Shown here piece after piece: positions 9,967 to 21,960 of a stretch of 64,000 nt of DNA. The translations under genes and the position numbers were made by a program. The stretch lies in NCBI GenBank assembly GCA_019843655.1, contig JACDQD010000011.1:13248604-13312603 (forward strand), read 5' to 3'. The notes under the pieces were generated by a model. The model saw nothing but the letters and a program-made list of their open reading frames with translations, ran no database searches and had not been told where the DNA came from. This stretch comes from Lethocerus indicus. Its lineage: Eukaryota > Arthropoda > Insecta > Hemiptera > Belostomatidae. Each line of letters begins with the position of its first letter. Within the stretch, counting starts at the first letter, position 1.

Positions 9967-12324
9967 GATGTCCTGTCCACCACCCGAAGGCCACCCAAAC
10001 AGGCAACTGAAGATAGCTTATGTATTAGATCGGATTTTAGCCGATCGAGCCGATACTTTCTACTAAGCGCGGTTTTCTATACTCACCGCACCGGTGTAAA
10101 ACTGAAAGCAACAAGGGCAAAATGTCGAACCGGCATCTGTCAAAGTAATATCCTGTACTCCGTTTGAAATTTTAATTGTCCGTCCGGAAAGAGATGGAAG
10201 CGGGCGAAGTTGGACTCTCGGAAAGCGAATGTCAGACCGGCGGCCTTATCTCTGAAACCGGTCGCTCTAACCTTTGCGCAGTCAATAGCTTCCTTTCCCC
10301 GATACTGGCATTATAATTATACTCCTTTATTAATCTCCCCTTTATTAATTGCCGGTTTCTCGGTCGGGGCTTTCCTGGGATATTTTTCTCACACTTCTAC
10401 AATATGCGAATCCTCCTCCCTCCTGTTTATTTCTATTTTATCTTATTTCATTCGTTGATCATTTTCGGCCGCGCAATTGTCCTTTATTAACACCATGTCC
10501 CGGTATCGCGTTTTTGGGTTCCAGTTAGTCGTTTTGTACAACTCACTTGTTGGATACAATCCGGGCTCCATTATAAAACACTTTATACAACGCAGGTATG
10601 CTGTAGGCCGAATGTAATCCCTCGTTTACCGTCAATTAATAGTTCATTGTACGCATACTAATCGGGAACTCGGGAATTTAAGTGCCGAAAGAGGGAATAC
10701 ATGTCGGGCCGTACAGGCGGGAATGGAGAAGAAGCAGGCCCAATGATTTACACCGGAACGGCAATGTGAAAAATCACAGTACCGTAACGGGGACCGAACA
10801 AGAACTGAGGAAAAACAAAAAGCAAATTCAACAAAAGCAACAGGAACAGGCGATTACACGGTCCCCCAATTAAAAATTCGCCCAGAACCAAGCCCTATGA
10901 GAAAAATCACCGAAAGTATTCCGGGCCTTATGTTGTTCGAGAAATAAATATAAAGCTTCACTTGGGCCCCGGCGTTGAAACGTTCCCCCGGTAAATCATG
11001 AAATTATGATTTATATAGCGGCGCGGGGTGGTGGTGGAATTAAATTCTACAGTTCTATAGAATTATTTTTCAGGTTTAATTGAAACTGAATTAAACAATT
11101 CGCGAATGTTAAATAGAACTATTGTTGAAGGTGTTAATCTTCGCTGTCGTCCCGAAAAGATATATTAATATTGGTATTCAAGGCCTCCTCAGTTCGTTAC
11201 GTTTTCTCTCTTATTCCGCCTCGACTATTTCGAGAGTGTCTCGCTTTTTGGACATCGTTTCTAATATATTGGCTATAATACGGGACAAGTGTTTCTATTC
11301 CCTAGGACGACAGAATAATACCGACAATCGATAGTGCCCGCGGACATATTAAGAGAGAGATTTATTTCTCACTTGTTGCCACCTTTGGCACTGTCCTGGG
11401 CGTGCCATCATAGCTGTGTTCAAATAAGTAGGTACTAATAAGAAAAAAAATAAAGGTATAAGCCAACAGTAAAATGAGGACTACTAAATCTTTGTTCTAA
11501 TTAATATAAGAGCTTATACAGGAGTGTGTGGCCGAGTTTAAGACTTCTCCTGCATAGAATTGAGGAAAATTTCAAACCAAGTCGTCCAATTATAACTGTT
11601 TCTTCCTCTCCCTCTCTCTCTCTGTCTTACCCATATTTTTATTGTTATTAAGGACAGAATTCATTTCGAATGCAAAACAAAAACAGTATTTCAGTTGCGA
11701 GTTGAATTGAGACGTGAATTTGAGCCTAATGAGGCCCACTCGGAGCATTTAATTAAGACGCCCCCGAGAAAAACTCTCATATCCCCGAAACGTTATATGC
11801 GGTTGGGAATTCGGGTCGACATCCGCCACACCTCTCTAAAAACAGACACCTCTTTCCGGTTATTTAAAGACATAAACTTTCTCCGTGTACAAGCGGCAAA
11901 CACCATGCGTTTATTAGACTGATTACAGGAATGCCTCGATTGGATTTGATGGAACCTTGAGTTATGCCGAATGGAAATAAATATGATGAATACAGAAAAA
12001 TGGTTTAAAAACCTTACACAAAAATGTACCTAGATATTTTGTAATTCATAATACTGAAACTATTAAAGGATATAGGTATTTAAAAAAGGTATTCATGGTA
12101 AAAACTTTTTTAATTTCAATTTAATAGTAGAAACTGCCAGTAGGGTGAAGGCGCTATCGTGAATCTAATCAAAACTTATACAGCATATTTCATGGAATGG
12201 TATAGAAAATTTGTTACGGATTAATTAAGACTGGAAATAAAAGCGTTTCTTCGATTATGCCCACAAATTGTCATCACTAGTTTTCGAATAATTTACTACT
12301 GCCCGACTCGAATGTCCCGTATTA
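9967..12324. other. Stretch without supported gene
   Basis: Two weak minus-strand exon-like pieces were seen. At 10545-10601, IPALYKVFYNGARIVSN is followed by donor A|GTGAGT. At 11368-11410 a 43-base piece is bounded by an AG and A|GTGAGA and contains the inverted repeat TGGCAC/GTGCCA. Neither is strong enough to call. A CT-rich run lies at 11605-11625. Confidence 0.3.
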
Positions 12325-12597
12325 TTGTAGATTTTCTGTCGCCTCTCGCCGGTTTGGTCTTTTGCTAAACCATCTTCAGCCATCTTCAGTAGCGGTCACT
12401 TTGACACTTTGGATGTTTTTTGGGCATCCCCACTGCACTGTTGCTGTCACTGTATATATACACACGACAAACAGACAACCACCACAGTACAAGTGACTAA
12501 CACCGCTACTGAAGATGGCGAACGGGCCGGCCTAGCAAAAGACCGAACAGAGGAGACTGAAACGCGCGAAATCTAATTTCACAAACAGGTATTCTAA
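12325..12597. mobile_element. Foldback element, full copy
   Basis: Left end TTGTAGATTTTCTGTCGCC; right end passes the inner tip and stops at the outer tip ACAGGTATTCTAAA. The centre keeps the TATATATACACACGACAAAC tract seen in the other long copies (2252, 58594). Confidence 0.9.
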
Positions 12598-14362
12598 AGT
12601 AATCCCGTAATATTGACTTCTAGGTCCAACCCAAAGGATGCGACCTTTCGGAGAAACAATTTTTTCTATAATCGTTTCTTTTCTCGAATCCACAGGGTAG
12701 AGATAATGACGACGGGGACGGGGAGTTCGTCCCAGTCTGTCCCGGCTGATACCGAGCGCTTTATGATTATATCCCGTATTTCTTTGGAGTTTAAGCACAA
12801 TTGGCTGGCCGGCTGTCCGCCTTATTATGTGAACGGTGATCCGTTCGGGAAAAGCCGGCGCCGGCCGAATTTAATAATTGTCCTCGGGGGGAATTATTCG
12901 TATTAGAGGTTCGGGGAGGTTTTTGACTGACAGGCGGGTGGAGGGGCGCCTTCCTTCCCTTTGCGGCCCCAGGTAGTATGCGTGTGGTCTCCCCACACAG
13001 GCCTAGGAGGAAATTTAGGAAATTGGTCTAGATATTATTCGGAACCGAAGACACGAACAGAAGTTCCGATATCCATCAGGTATATGTTTTTTTATATTTA
13101 TCCTGCCCGGGTTATGGCCGCACTTGGCATCCCTTCTTCACCAAACACATCAGATTATTCGATCTGATCTGTGTTTTTCGACATGAGACAAGAATGCAAA
13201 GTAAAAATATAGTGAAAATGAATACAGCACCACAACAGGCTATATGCCCGAGTGAATAACCACCTAGCTGGACAAAATGCTACTGAAGATGGATAATGTA
13301 ATGTACAATGGATTTATTTTTACCCTTATTGGCGCTCGAGCGAATAGGTATTTATTTTTATACATAGGAATAATGTGAAAGTACATACTCTTGTTTTAAT
13401 GAATTTTTTAATAGGGGGGGGTTTCGTCTCTTGTTTGTGTTTGACCGGTCTTGTTTAGTTTTTACGTTTTTCAAGCGGGAAGATATCGAGTAAGCGAGGT
13501 GAGTTGTATAAGGAGGGAGGGAGAAAATAGAGAGGGAGACGGAGAGTTCGAATATAGTTGGTCGGAGGGGGGGGGGTGATGTACGATTGTGAGCATGAGA
13601 GAGCATGTCCAACATGTTTGTGTCGGCTTCGGTCCAGCCTGATGAATAGCTTAAATATTCATAAACCTACATCGATGACTGCCCCCATGTTAAATACGGT
13701 GAGCCTGTTTAAGAAGACGATTTTTCCACGGTCAAAAGTCTCAACTGGAGTCATTTTAATATTCAATATGCAATATATGCATATATATACATATACACTA
13801 TAACGATATGAAAATATATACATTATACACTTACTAAATAGGAATTTTACTTCAAGAGAGAATCTTGTAAAGTTTTCCTCAATTTTTTTGAAATTAATTT
13901 CTTTCATTATTAATTAAATAATTCTCATGTTTATAATTATCGTATTGTGTTAGTAATTATATAGTCCAGGACGCCCGTGATATAGTGTTACTACAAATCG
14001 TATCAAGTTAAATATATAATGAGTTATTTATTATATCACCTCCGATTTGTTCCCAGTATTGTGTTATTTGCTGTCTGCACTATAGATAATGTTGCCCATA
14101 TATCCTTAAATCTGTCTGCTCACATACTCAAAGCTTAAATATGTAAAAAAGTAACTTGTATTCTAACAAGAAAACCCTTCTGGCCTCCTACCGAATTTGG
14201 TTCCGCTCACAGGTGACAGACCGATTACTCGGAAATATGTATTAATACGAAGCAAATTAAAATTAGAATTTTAATTAAATTACGTTCTTACAGGACTATT
14301 TTATTTTTGAATATCATTATTAAAAACCCTGGACATAATATTCTTAAACTGATAATTGACAG

Positions 14363-14494
14363 GTGGTTTCGGAAGAGGAAGAATGGGATCTCCCACTAAG
14401 GGACTCTCTTCGGCGCTCAAACGGGACGAAGGATTCTTTCCAAGAGATCAACCATCACATATCTCAACCAGATAAGAAACTATATTTATATTAA
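14363..14494 (+). CDS. Weak candidate exon, unknown
   Basis: After an acceptor-like GATAATTGACAG, the frame is open for 43 codons with an acidic start (VVSEEEEWDLPLRDSLRRSN) and then stops at TAA. Amino-acid composition looks protein-like. The polypyrimidine tract is poor and no AATAAA follows closely. Unrecognised; could be chance. Confidence 0.22.
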   Translation: MVSEEEEWDLPLRDSLRRSNGTKDSFQEINHHISQPDKKLYLY

Positions 14495-15256
14495 GTCAGA
14501 ATTTCTTAGAGACTTCATCTTCTTTCTTACTCGGATTTCAGATATTTACCAACCACTAAACCTAATATAAATACATATATTTATTTTCTTGTTTATTTAG
14601 TCTTGAGGTTTTATAATTTTTTCAGGTATATATAGGCTGAGAGGACAAAGGACTGTAGTTTTCTCTCTGGCCGGCAAGAATGAGCCAACGAAGAAGAGCA
14701 GTTCTGATGTAAAAGGTAAAAAATCGGTCCCCAGGCAGTATTGAGAGTAGAAGATGCCTAAGAAAGGAGAGAGAGTGGAGATAGGTATACGGTGTATTTT
14801 CTTATTTGATTCTCCTGGTTGGAACGTGCGACAGTTCTGTTCTCAGTACTGCCCCCTGTGACTGGTTCATCGACCTCTTTCGTTCAGAACCGCGGGCCGT
14901 TCCTCCTGGGGCGCGCTCGGAAGACTTAAGTCGCTTAAGTATCGGACAGAAAGTGAGAGTATTGTGAGAGAGAGGTATGTGACGATGACTGGGTGTGGGG
15001 GCTTGATATAAGTGTGGGCCGCGTACCAAGTGTTTCCAGTCTTGATTTAGTATTATGAGCCCCCCCGCCCCGCCCTGTACACACCGCCTGCAGGAGCATT
15101 AAACAAGACGAACGGGCACAGGGCCTCGTCCCGGGCACAGTTCGGAGCTGCCCTGCAAAATATATTTCTTACTCCGGTTTTGCTCTTGTCGTTGTTGGAT
15201 TTACGACCGGCCCGCCGATAGAGACACCACAATATATGCGCCCCTCCGGGACTTAC

Positions 15257-15307
15257 ATGTCCACCGGTAGCCCCACTCGACCTGCGTCGAGTCCGAGCCC
15301 GGGCCAT
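15257..15307 (-). CDS. Candidate first coding exon on the minus strand
   Basis: An ATG in good context (AAATGG) opens MARARTRRRSSGATGGH in a very GC-rich patch. It ends exactly at a consensus donor, CAT|GTAAGT. The upstream minus-strand DNA is AT-rich, as for a 5' UTR/promoter boundary. The reading also continues past the donor for 67 more codons, so splicing is not proven. It lies 500 bp from the edge of the satellite. Confidence 0.25.
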
Positions 15308-15436
15308 TTATTTTTTATTTCACAATCTAAGGCCACTGATACAGAAATTAAATAGCGCGATTTTAAAACGGACGGAAATAATTCCTATTATTATCCCTAG
15401 GAAGTGAAATAACGTCCCCTCCTCCTGCTGTGAATT

Positions 15437-15562
15437 AAGTGACAGTCCAAACAGGATGCCCCAAAAGATTTCCATGAGAAAAAGACCGCCGAAAGGAGAC
15501 GAAAGACCGTGAAAATGACAGTACGTAGAAACCCTCGAACAACAAATCAGGTATCCTAAACT
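15437..15562. mobile_element. Foldback element, single degraded arm
   Basis: Right-arm order is preserved: AAGTGACAGTCCA, AGGATGCCCCAAAA, AAAGACCGCCG, GGAGACGAAAG, then the tip CAGGTATCCTAAAC. Many central bases are lost. It is the last foldback remnant before the satellite. Confidence 0.5.
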
Positions 15563-15819
15563 TCAATAATTATATTTAAATTTTCAGAACTGACGGGATT
15601 AATTAATATCAGTATCATAAAACAACAATTCATATTATAAGACCCTCCACATGCCAAGCCGAAAAGCTAGGAATTCCTAAAGGATAAAATGATAAACAAA
15701 TTTTTTATAAAAATATATAAATATTAGTACACATTTTAAATAAAATAAAAATTTCTAGCATAGTATATGTAAAGAAAACTATTTCACAGGTTCCGCCACA
15801 GGTTTCGGGTTTTGCAACG

Positions 15820-18800
15820 GAACAGCACTGTGTCAGTACACACCTCAGTCCAGTTAGCAGATACCAACCAGGCGATTGCATTGTACCCCTGGTTAAGACA
15901 CCTCAGTGGGGCACTGGTTAGAGTTCTTTCAGCAAGAGCGGCTCTGGGGGTAACAACAAGGCGATTGTGTACACACCTCAGTCTGCAGCAGCGTTAAGGC
16001 GATTGTTCAGCAGCGGCCTCTACGACCAGGCGTTAATTGTGCACACACCTCAGTCTGGTTAAGGATTCTTCAGTAGCAGGCGATTGGGCGATTGTGTACA
16101 CACCTTGTGCACACCGATTGGGGGGTCCAGCGCCCAGCAGGCGCCCTGACCAGGCGATTGTGTTCAGTCTGGTTAAGATTTCTTTAGCTAGCGCCCTCTG
16201 GGGGCAGTACACCTCACACCGCCTCTGGGGGCACTACCGACCACGATGTGTACACAGTACACTACCTCTTGAGTCAAGAGTTCTTCTGTCTGGTTGGTTA
16301 AATTTCTTACACACCTCAGTCTGGTTAAGATTTCTTCAGCAGCACTACCGACCAGGCGATTGTGTACACCTCAGTCTGGTTAAGTATTGGATTGTGGCAC
16401 TACCGACCAGGCTACACAGTCTGTACCGACCAGGCGCATTGTGTACCTCAGTCTGGTCAAGAGAGGCGATTGGTGAGTTCTGTGTACGAGTGGTACAATT
16501 TTGGTTAACCGCCCAGGCGAAAGCGTTCTCTGTACACACCAGGCGCGGTCTGGGGGAAAATTGCACCAGGTTAGGTCATTACCGACCAGGTGTACACACC
16601 TCATTGCGTACACAAAGGCCTGGGCACATCACCAGGTGATTGTGTACACTCCAGTCTGGTTAAGATTTCTTCAGCAGCAGCTCTCTACCGACCAGGGGGT
16701 ACACACCCTCAGTCTGGTTAAGAGCTTGCCCTCAGTACAGGCGATTGTGTACACACCTCAGTCTGGTTAAATTTCTTCAGCAGCGGCCCTCTGGGGCACT
16801 ACCGACAGGATTGCGTGTACACACCTCAGCAGCGTCTGCACTACCGCAAATTTCTCTTTCTTCAGCACACCTCAGCGCGGCCTCTCACTGCAGGCGATTG
16901 TACACCTCAGGGATGGTTCTTCAGCAGTCAGGTGATTGGCACAACCTCATAAGAGTTCTTCAGCAGCGGTGTACATTGTGATAAGATTTTTCTTCTCAGC
17001 AAGCGACTGGTTAAGAGTTCTTCAGCAGCAGCTCTGGGGCACTACCAACCAGGTCTGGTCGGGAAGATTTCTTCATTGTGATTGTACACCCAGTCTGTTA
17101 AGTTCTTCAGCAGGTCTGGGGGTACCACTGACAAGGCGATTAAATTGTGTAACACCTCAGTCTGGTTAAGATTTCTTCAGCAGCGGCCCTCTGGGGGCAC
17201 TACTGACCAGGATTGTGTGCACCACACTCAGTCTGGCAAGAGTTCTTCAGCAGCGGCTCTGGGGCACTGGGCGATTGTGCAGGCTACCGACTGCAGTATT
17301 GGGTACACACCACCATGGTCTGGTTAAGAGTTCTTCTGGGCAGCGCCTCTCAGTGGGGCACTACTGACCAAGGACGTACACCTCAGTCTGGTCAAGATTT
17401 CAGCAGCGCCTCTGTTGGGGCACTACCGACCACTCAGTCTGGTTAAGAGTTCTTCAGCAGCGGCCTCTGGGGGCACTACCGTGATTGCACACCTCCTGGT
17501 TAAGAGTTCTTCAGCAGCGCCCTCTGGGGGCCACTACCGACCTGGTTAAGAGTTCTTCCTGGTTAAGCAGGTCTGGGCTCTTGGGGGCACCACCGACCAT
17601 TCAGTTAAGATGGGCAATATTTTGGCAGAGGTCACGACCAGGCTGGGGTACACACCACTGGTTGATTTCTTTACCGACCAGGTGATTGTGTTGTTCAGAG
17701 TTCTACAGCAGCGCCTCTGGGGCACCGACCACAAGGCGATGTGCGTACACCTCAGTCTTGTTCAGAGGACTAGCAGCCCCCTGGGCACCTACTGACCAGG
17801 TGGTGATGCACAACCTCAGTCTTGTGGTCAGGTTCTTCAGCAGCGGCCCCTCTGGGTGCACACACGACCAGTGATTGCACACCTCAGTCCAAGGATTTTA
17901 CAGCAGTACTCTGGGCTCACTGACCAGGTGATTAGCGTAACACCTCAGTCTGGTGGGTGATTCGCTCAGGGTCTACAGCAGACCGTACACACTCCCTCTG
18001 GGGGCACTGACCAGGATTGACGTACACACCCTCAGTCTGGTTAGATCAGCACCGACCAGCAGTGTACCGACTGGTCTGGTTAGGAGCAGCTCTAGCGCCC
18101 TCTGGGGGCACTATCGACCAGGTGATAGCGTACACACCTCCTCGGGTTCTCAGCAGCAGCGCCTCTGGGGGCACTCAGCAGCTTGCTTGCGTTCCGAGGT
18201 GATAGCAGTTAAAGCAGCAGTGGCAGCGCCCTCTGGCACACCAGTCCAAGGTGGCGCACCTCAGCGTTCAGTCTGTCTTGTTCTACAGTCTAGCGCCCTC
18301 TGGGCACTACCGACCAGGTGATGCAACACTCAGTCTGGTTAAGAGGTCTACAGCAGTGCTCTCTGTTCAGGGTCTTGTGTACCTACAGTCTGGTTAAGAT
18401 TTCTTGTTAAGGGTCTACAGCAGGCCTCTGGGGCACTATCGACCAGGTGATTGTGTTCTTGTCTCAGAGGTACACTGGGGACCAACTTGGCGGTTCAGAG
18501 GTAGCAGCGCCCTCTGGGGGGCACTATACGACCAGGTGAGGTTCTTAGGGGCAAGAGTTTCAGCCTCTCTGGGGCTCGACCAGTGTGTGCACACACCCCC
18601 TTCAGTTAAGATTCTTCAGCAGCGCCTCTGGGGGCACTACCGACCAGGTGCACACCTCAGTCTTGTTAGTTCTTCAGCAGCGCCCTCTGGGGGCACTACC
18701 GACCAGGTGATTGCGTACACACCTCAGTCTGTTAAGAGTCTACAGCAGTGCCGGCTCTTTGTGATTGTGTACACACCACTGGTTGATTCTTCAGCGATTG

Positions 18801-21559
18801 TACATACACCTCAGTCTTGTTCAGGGTTCATGCGCCAGCCCTTTCAGGTGATTGTGGTGTGAGTCAGCGCTAGCCTTGTCCAAGGCTACAGCAGCTGCCT
18901 TGGGGGCATTATCCCTACCATTGTGACAGATGTACACTCAGTCTGTTTCAGACGTTCACAGCAGCGGCCTCAAAACCACTGAGTGATACACACTGGGTCC
19001 TGTTGGATTAAGAGCCTTCAAAGCGTACTGTGTGATTGGAGTCTTGTTCTTCAGCCTGTGCACTCAGGGCGGTCTCACTTTTCAGAGTTTAAGCTTGGTT
19101 AAAGTTCAGCAGCCTCTCTGGGGGCTACACTACAGGTGAGGGTACACTCTCAGTCTGTTTCGGTCTCAGAGGTCTTCAGCAAAGCCTTTGGGGGCACTAC
19201 CGACCATTGGATGATGTACACCCCAGTCTGGTTTTCTACAGCAGCGCGGCTCTCTGACCAGGGGAGTACAACCTCAGGTGGTACACACCTCAGTACACAC
19301 CCAAGTCAGTGCTGGTTAAATTTCTTACCTTCAGGTGATTGTGTACACACCTCGGCCTGGTTCCAGAGGTCTGGGGCTACTGACCAGGGATTGTGTACAC
19401 ACCAGTCTCAGTACCGACCAGGTGATTGGTGGCGCCCTGGAGGGCATTACTGATTTCTTCGAGCGCCTCCTGGGGGCACTACCGTGAGGATTCAGTACAG
19501 GTGACACCTCACTATTTTGCAGCGCCTGGGGGCACTACCGACCAGGTGATTGTGACCAGGTGATGGTGTACACATTGGGGCACTCAGCAGGTGATTGTGC
19601 ATACACACCTCAGCCCCCTTCTACCGACCAGGTGATTGTGTGTCTTTAAGATTTCTGTTAGATTTGCAGCGCACTCAGGAGATTGTACACACCTCCAGTG
19701 TGAGAGTTCTTCAGCAGCGCGCTCTGGGGCACTGGTACACACCTCAGTCTGTTTAGCACTCAGCAGCGCCCTCTGGGGCACTACCGACCAGGCGATTGTG
19801 TACACTACACACCAGTCTGGTTTAAGATTTCAGCAGCGGCCTCTGGGGCACTACCGACCAGTGATTGTGCACACCTCAGTCTGGTTCGGGCGCGAACTCT
19901 CAGTCTGGCAGCAGCCCTCTGGGCACCTGACCAGTGATTTTGTACACCTCAGTCAGTCTTCAGCAGCGCCTCTGGGGTACTCACGATCAGAGGTGATATG
20001 TGCCATCAGTCTGGTTAATCTTCAGCAGCTCTCAGGGGCACTACTGAACAGGGGATTGTGTACACAGGTTCACATATTGTTTCTGTTAAGGGTCTTCTGT
20101 CTAAGCGGTTCTTCTGCACACTCGACAGGGTGAGTTGTGTACACTCAGTCTGGGGGTCTCAGCAGCCTCTGGGGCACTACTGAACAGGTGGGATTGTACA
20201 CACACCTCAGTCTAAGATTTACTGACAGGTGATTGCTGGTTAAGGTCTCTTCCGGATTTCTTCGCGCCGGGGGCACTACTCGATTGTGTGATCTGGTTGA
20301 TTTACACCTTCAGCAGCGTGGTTAAGATTGTGCACACACCTCAGGCCTTCAGCAGCGATTCTTCGACCAGATTACCGTGTACACACCTCAGTCTGTTTAA
20401 AACAGCAGCGGCTCTCTGGGGGGCACTACCGACCAGGTGATTGTGTACACACCTCCTGGACGACCAGGTGATACCACAGTCTGGTTAAGATTTCTTCAGC
20501 ACCTCAGGGATTGTGTTCAGTCTGGTTAAGAGTCTTAGTCTGCTGGGGGCACTGACCGTTGTGCCTCTGTGCACTCTGCACTGACGGTTTGACCAGGTCT
20601 CTGATTTTCAGCAGCAAGTACATCTCTTAAAGCAGTCTTCTGGGGCACTACCAGTACACACCTCAGGTCAAGATTGCCTCTGTACACCAGGTGACAGAAA
20701 TGCACCAGTCTGGTTAACTTCAGCAGCGATACCGACCAGGTGATTGTTCACCAGCTCTCACTCAGCAGCGCGCTTCAGCAGCGCCCTGGGGGCACTGTGA
20801 TTGTACACACCTCAGTCTTGTAAGATTGAGTCTGGTTTCAGGATTGTACCGACCAGGTGATTGTGTACACACCTCAGTCTGGTTAAAAGGTTACAGCAGC
20901 GGCCTATAGCGAGCACTACCGACCACGTGATTGTGTACACCCTTCAGTCTCTGCCTCTTCAGCAGCGCACTCACTGAGCCTGCACGACCCAGTCTGGGTC
21001 ATATTCTCAGCACTGGGGGCACTCACCTGAACAGGTGAGTACACACACCTCAGTCTTTATTGGGCACCAGGCACTGAGTCTGGTTCTTCAGCAGCGCGCT
21101 CTGGGGGCACTACCGACCGACCAGGTGAGCGGTCTCTGTGTGACCACACCTCAGCGGTCTCTGGTTAAGAGTTTTCCAGCGCCCCTGGGTACCGACCAGT
21201 GATTGTGTCAGTCTCAGCAGCGCCCTCTGGGGCACTACCGACCAGGTGAGTCGGTCTCTGGGGGGCACTACCGACCAGCTCTTCACCAGGCGATTGGGAT
21301 TTCTTCAGCACCAGGTGATTGTCAGTCTTGTTTAAGGTTCCAGCAGCGCTCTCTGGGGCACTACCACCAGGGATGTGTGTACACACAGTCTCAGACTGTT
21401 AAGATTTCTGGCGCTCTGGTCTCACCTAAACCTGGTTAAGAGTTCTTCAGCAGCGCCCTCTGGGGGCACCAAGGTGTTGTGTGTACCAGTGGCGATTGTA
21501 ACACCCAGTTTGTTAAGCAGGCTCAGCAGCGGTGCACTACCGACCAGGATGGTTAACTA
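15820..21559 (+). repeat. Satellite array 1: degenerate 70-bp tandem repeat
   Basis: About 5.7 kb built from one unit. The consensus, read by eye, runs CAGCGCCCTCTGGGGGCACT, ACCGACCAGG, TGATTGTGTACACACCTCAG, TCTGGTTAAGATTTCTTCAG and is 70 bases. All copies lie in the same orientation. Units are ragged: most carry internal deletions, truncations or joins, so the spacing between successive boxes varies widely. The complement of the first box, CCCCCAGAGGGCGCTG, is close to the CTCF core motif. Open frames of up to 200 codons here follow the repeat phase and are not genes. Confidence 0.95.
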
Positions 21560-21960
21560 CATATTTTCTGAAAGGCTGTGTAAATGGAATAAATAAATAA
21601 TTCAATATATACGTATTTCAAAACCATTTATTATCACCCATTTAGCAAAATTAAATAGTATTTAAATAATAAATTTTTAATGTACATATTAAAATAATAA
21701 TATCTTAGAATACATATATTGGTCCTTTTATTAACAATATTTTAATGCAAGTATACAGTAACGCTCAAGTAGGACATTATTTTGTTCTCTGTTACAATTA
21801 AAATTACACTGAATACATTTCAAAATTCTTCTTCGGCAGGTGACAAACATTTCGTGAGATTATTAGTTCTGCTGAACGGATTCTCCCTTCAGGTGGGACC
21901 TGCAAAACAGATAAAACTCTATTATTTGAATACATAATAAATGTTCGAGTTTTACAAATG
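21560..21960. other. AT-rich spacer between the two satellites
   Basis: About 400 bases of non-repetitive AT-rich DNA separating the arrays. It contains the minus-strand open frame listed at 21804-21932. AATAAA occurs on the minus strand near 21627. Confidence 0.5.
21804..21932 (-). CDS. Short minus-strand frame between satellites
   Basis: A 42-43 codon frame, from an ATG near 21932 to TAA at 21804, includes PPEGRIRSAELIISRNVCHL and ends KNFEMYSV. Inside it, GTTTTGCAG at 21908-21900 is acceptor-like, so the last 31 codons could instead be a terminal exon. The G-x-IR...RNV-x-x-LP pattern is reminiscent of the C-terminus of Bel/Pao-type retrotransposon polyproteins, but the match is short and I treat it only as a possibility. 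The only AATAAA on this strand is about 175 bases past the stop. Confidence 0.25.
   Translation of the reverse strand, partial: YSNNRVLSVLQVPPEGRIRSAELIISRNVCHLPKKNFEMYSV

Larger units (their letters stand above)
12598..15436. other. Mixed stretch with candidate exons
   Basis: Open frames at 12532-12906 overlap on both strands, so neither is called. A G-run and purine-rich DNA lie at 13500-13575. A plus-strand frame at 13579-13697 ends in the donor-like ACG|GTGAGC and is kept only as a possibility. Better candidates at 14363 and 15257 are listed separately. Confidence 0.3.

Noticed and set aside
16037..16639. 200-codon open frame, and many shorter ones at 15.8-21.6 kb
   Set aside because: They repeat the same translated phrases in step with the 70-bp satellite unit; by-products of tandem repetition.
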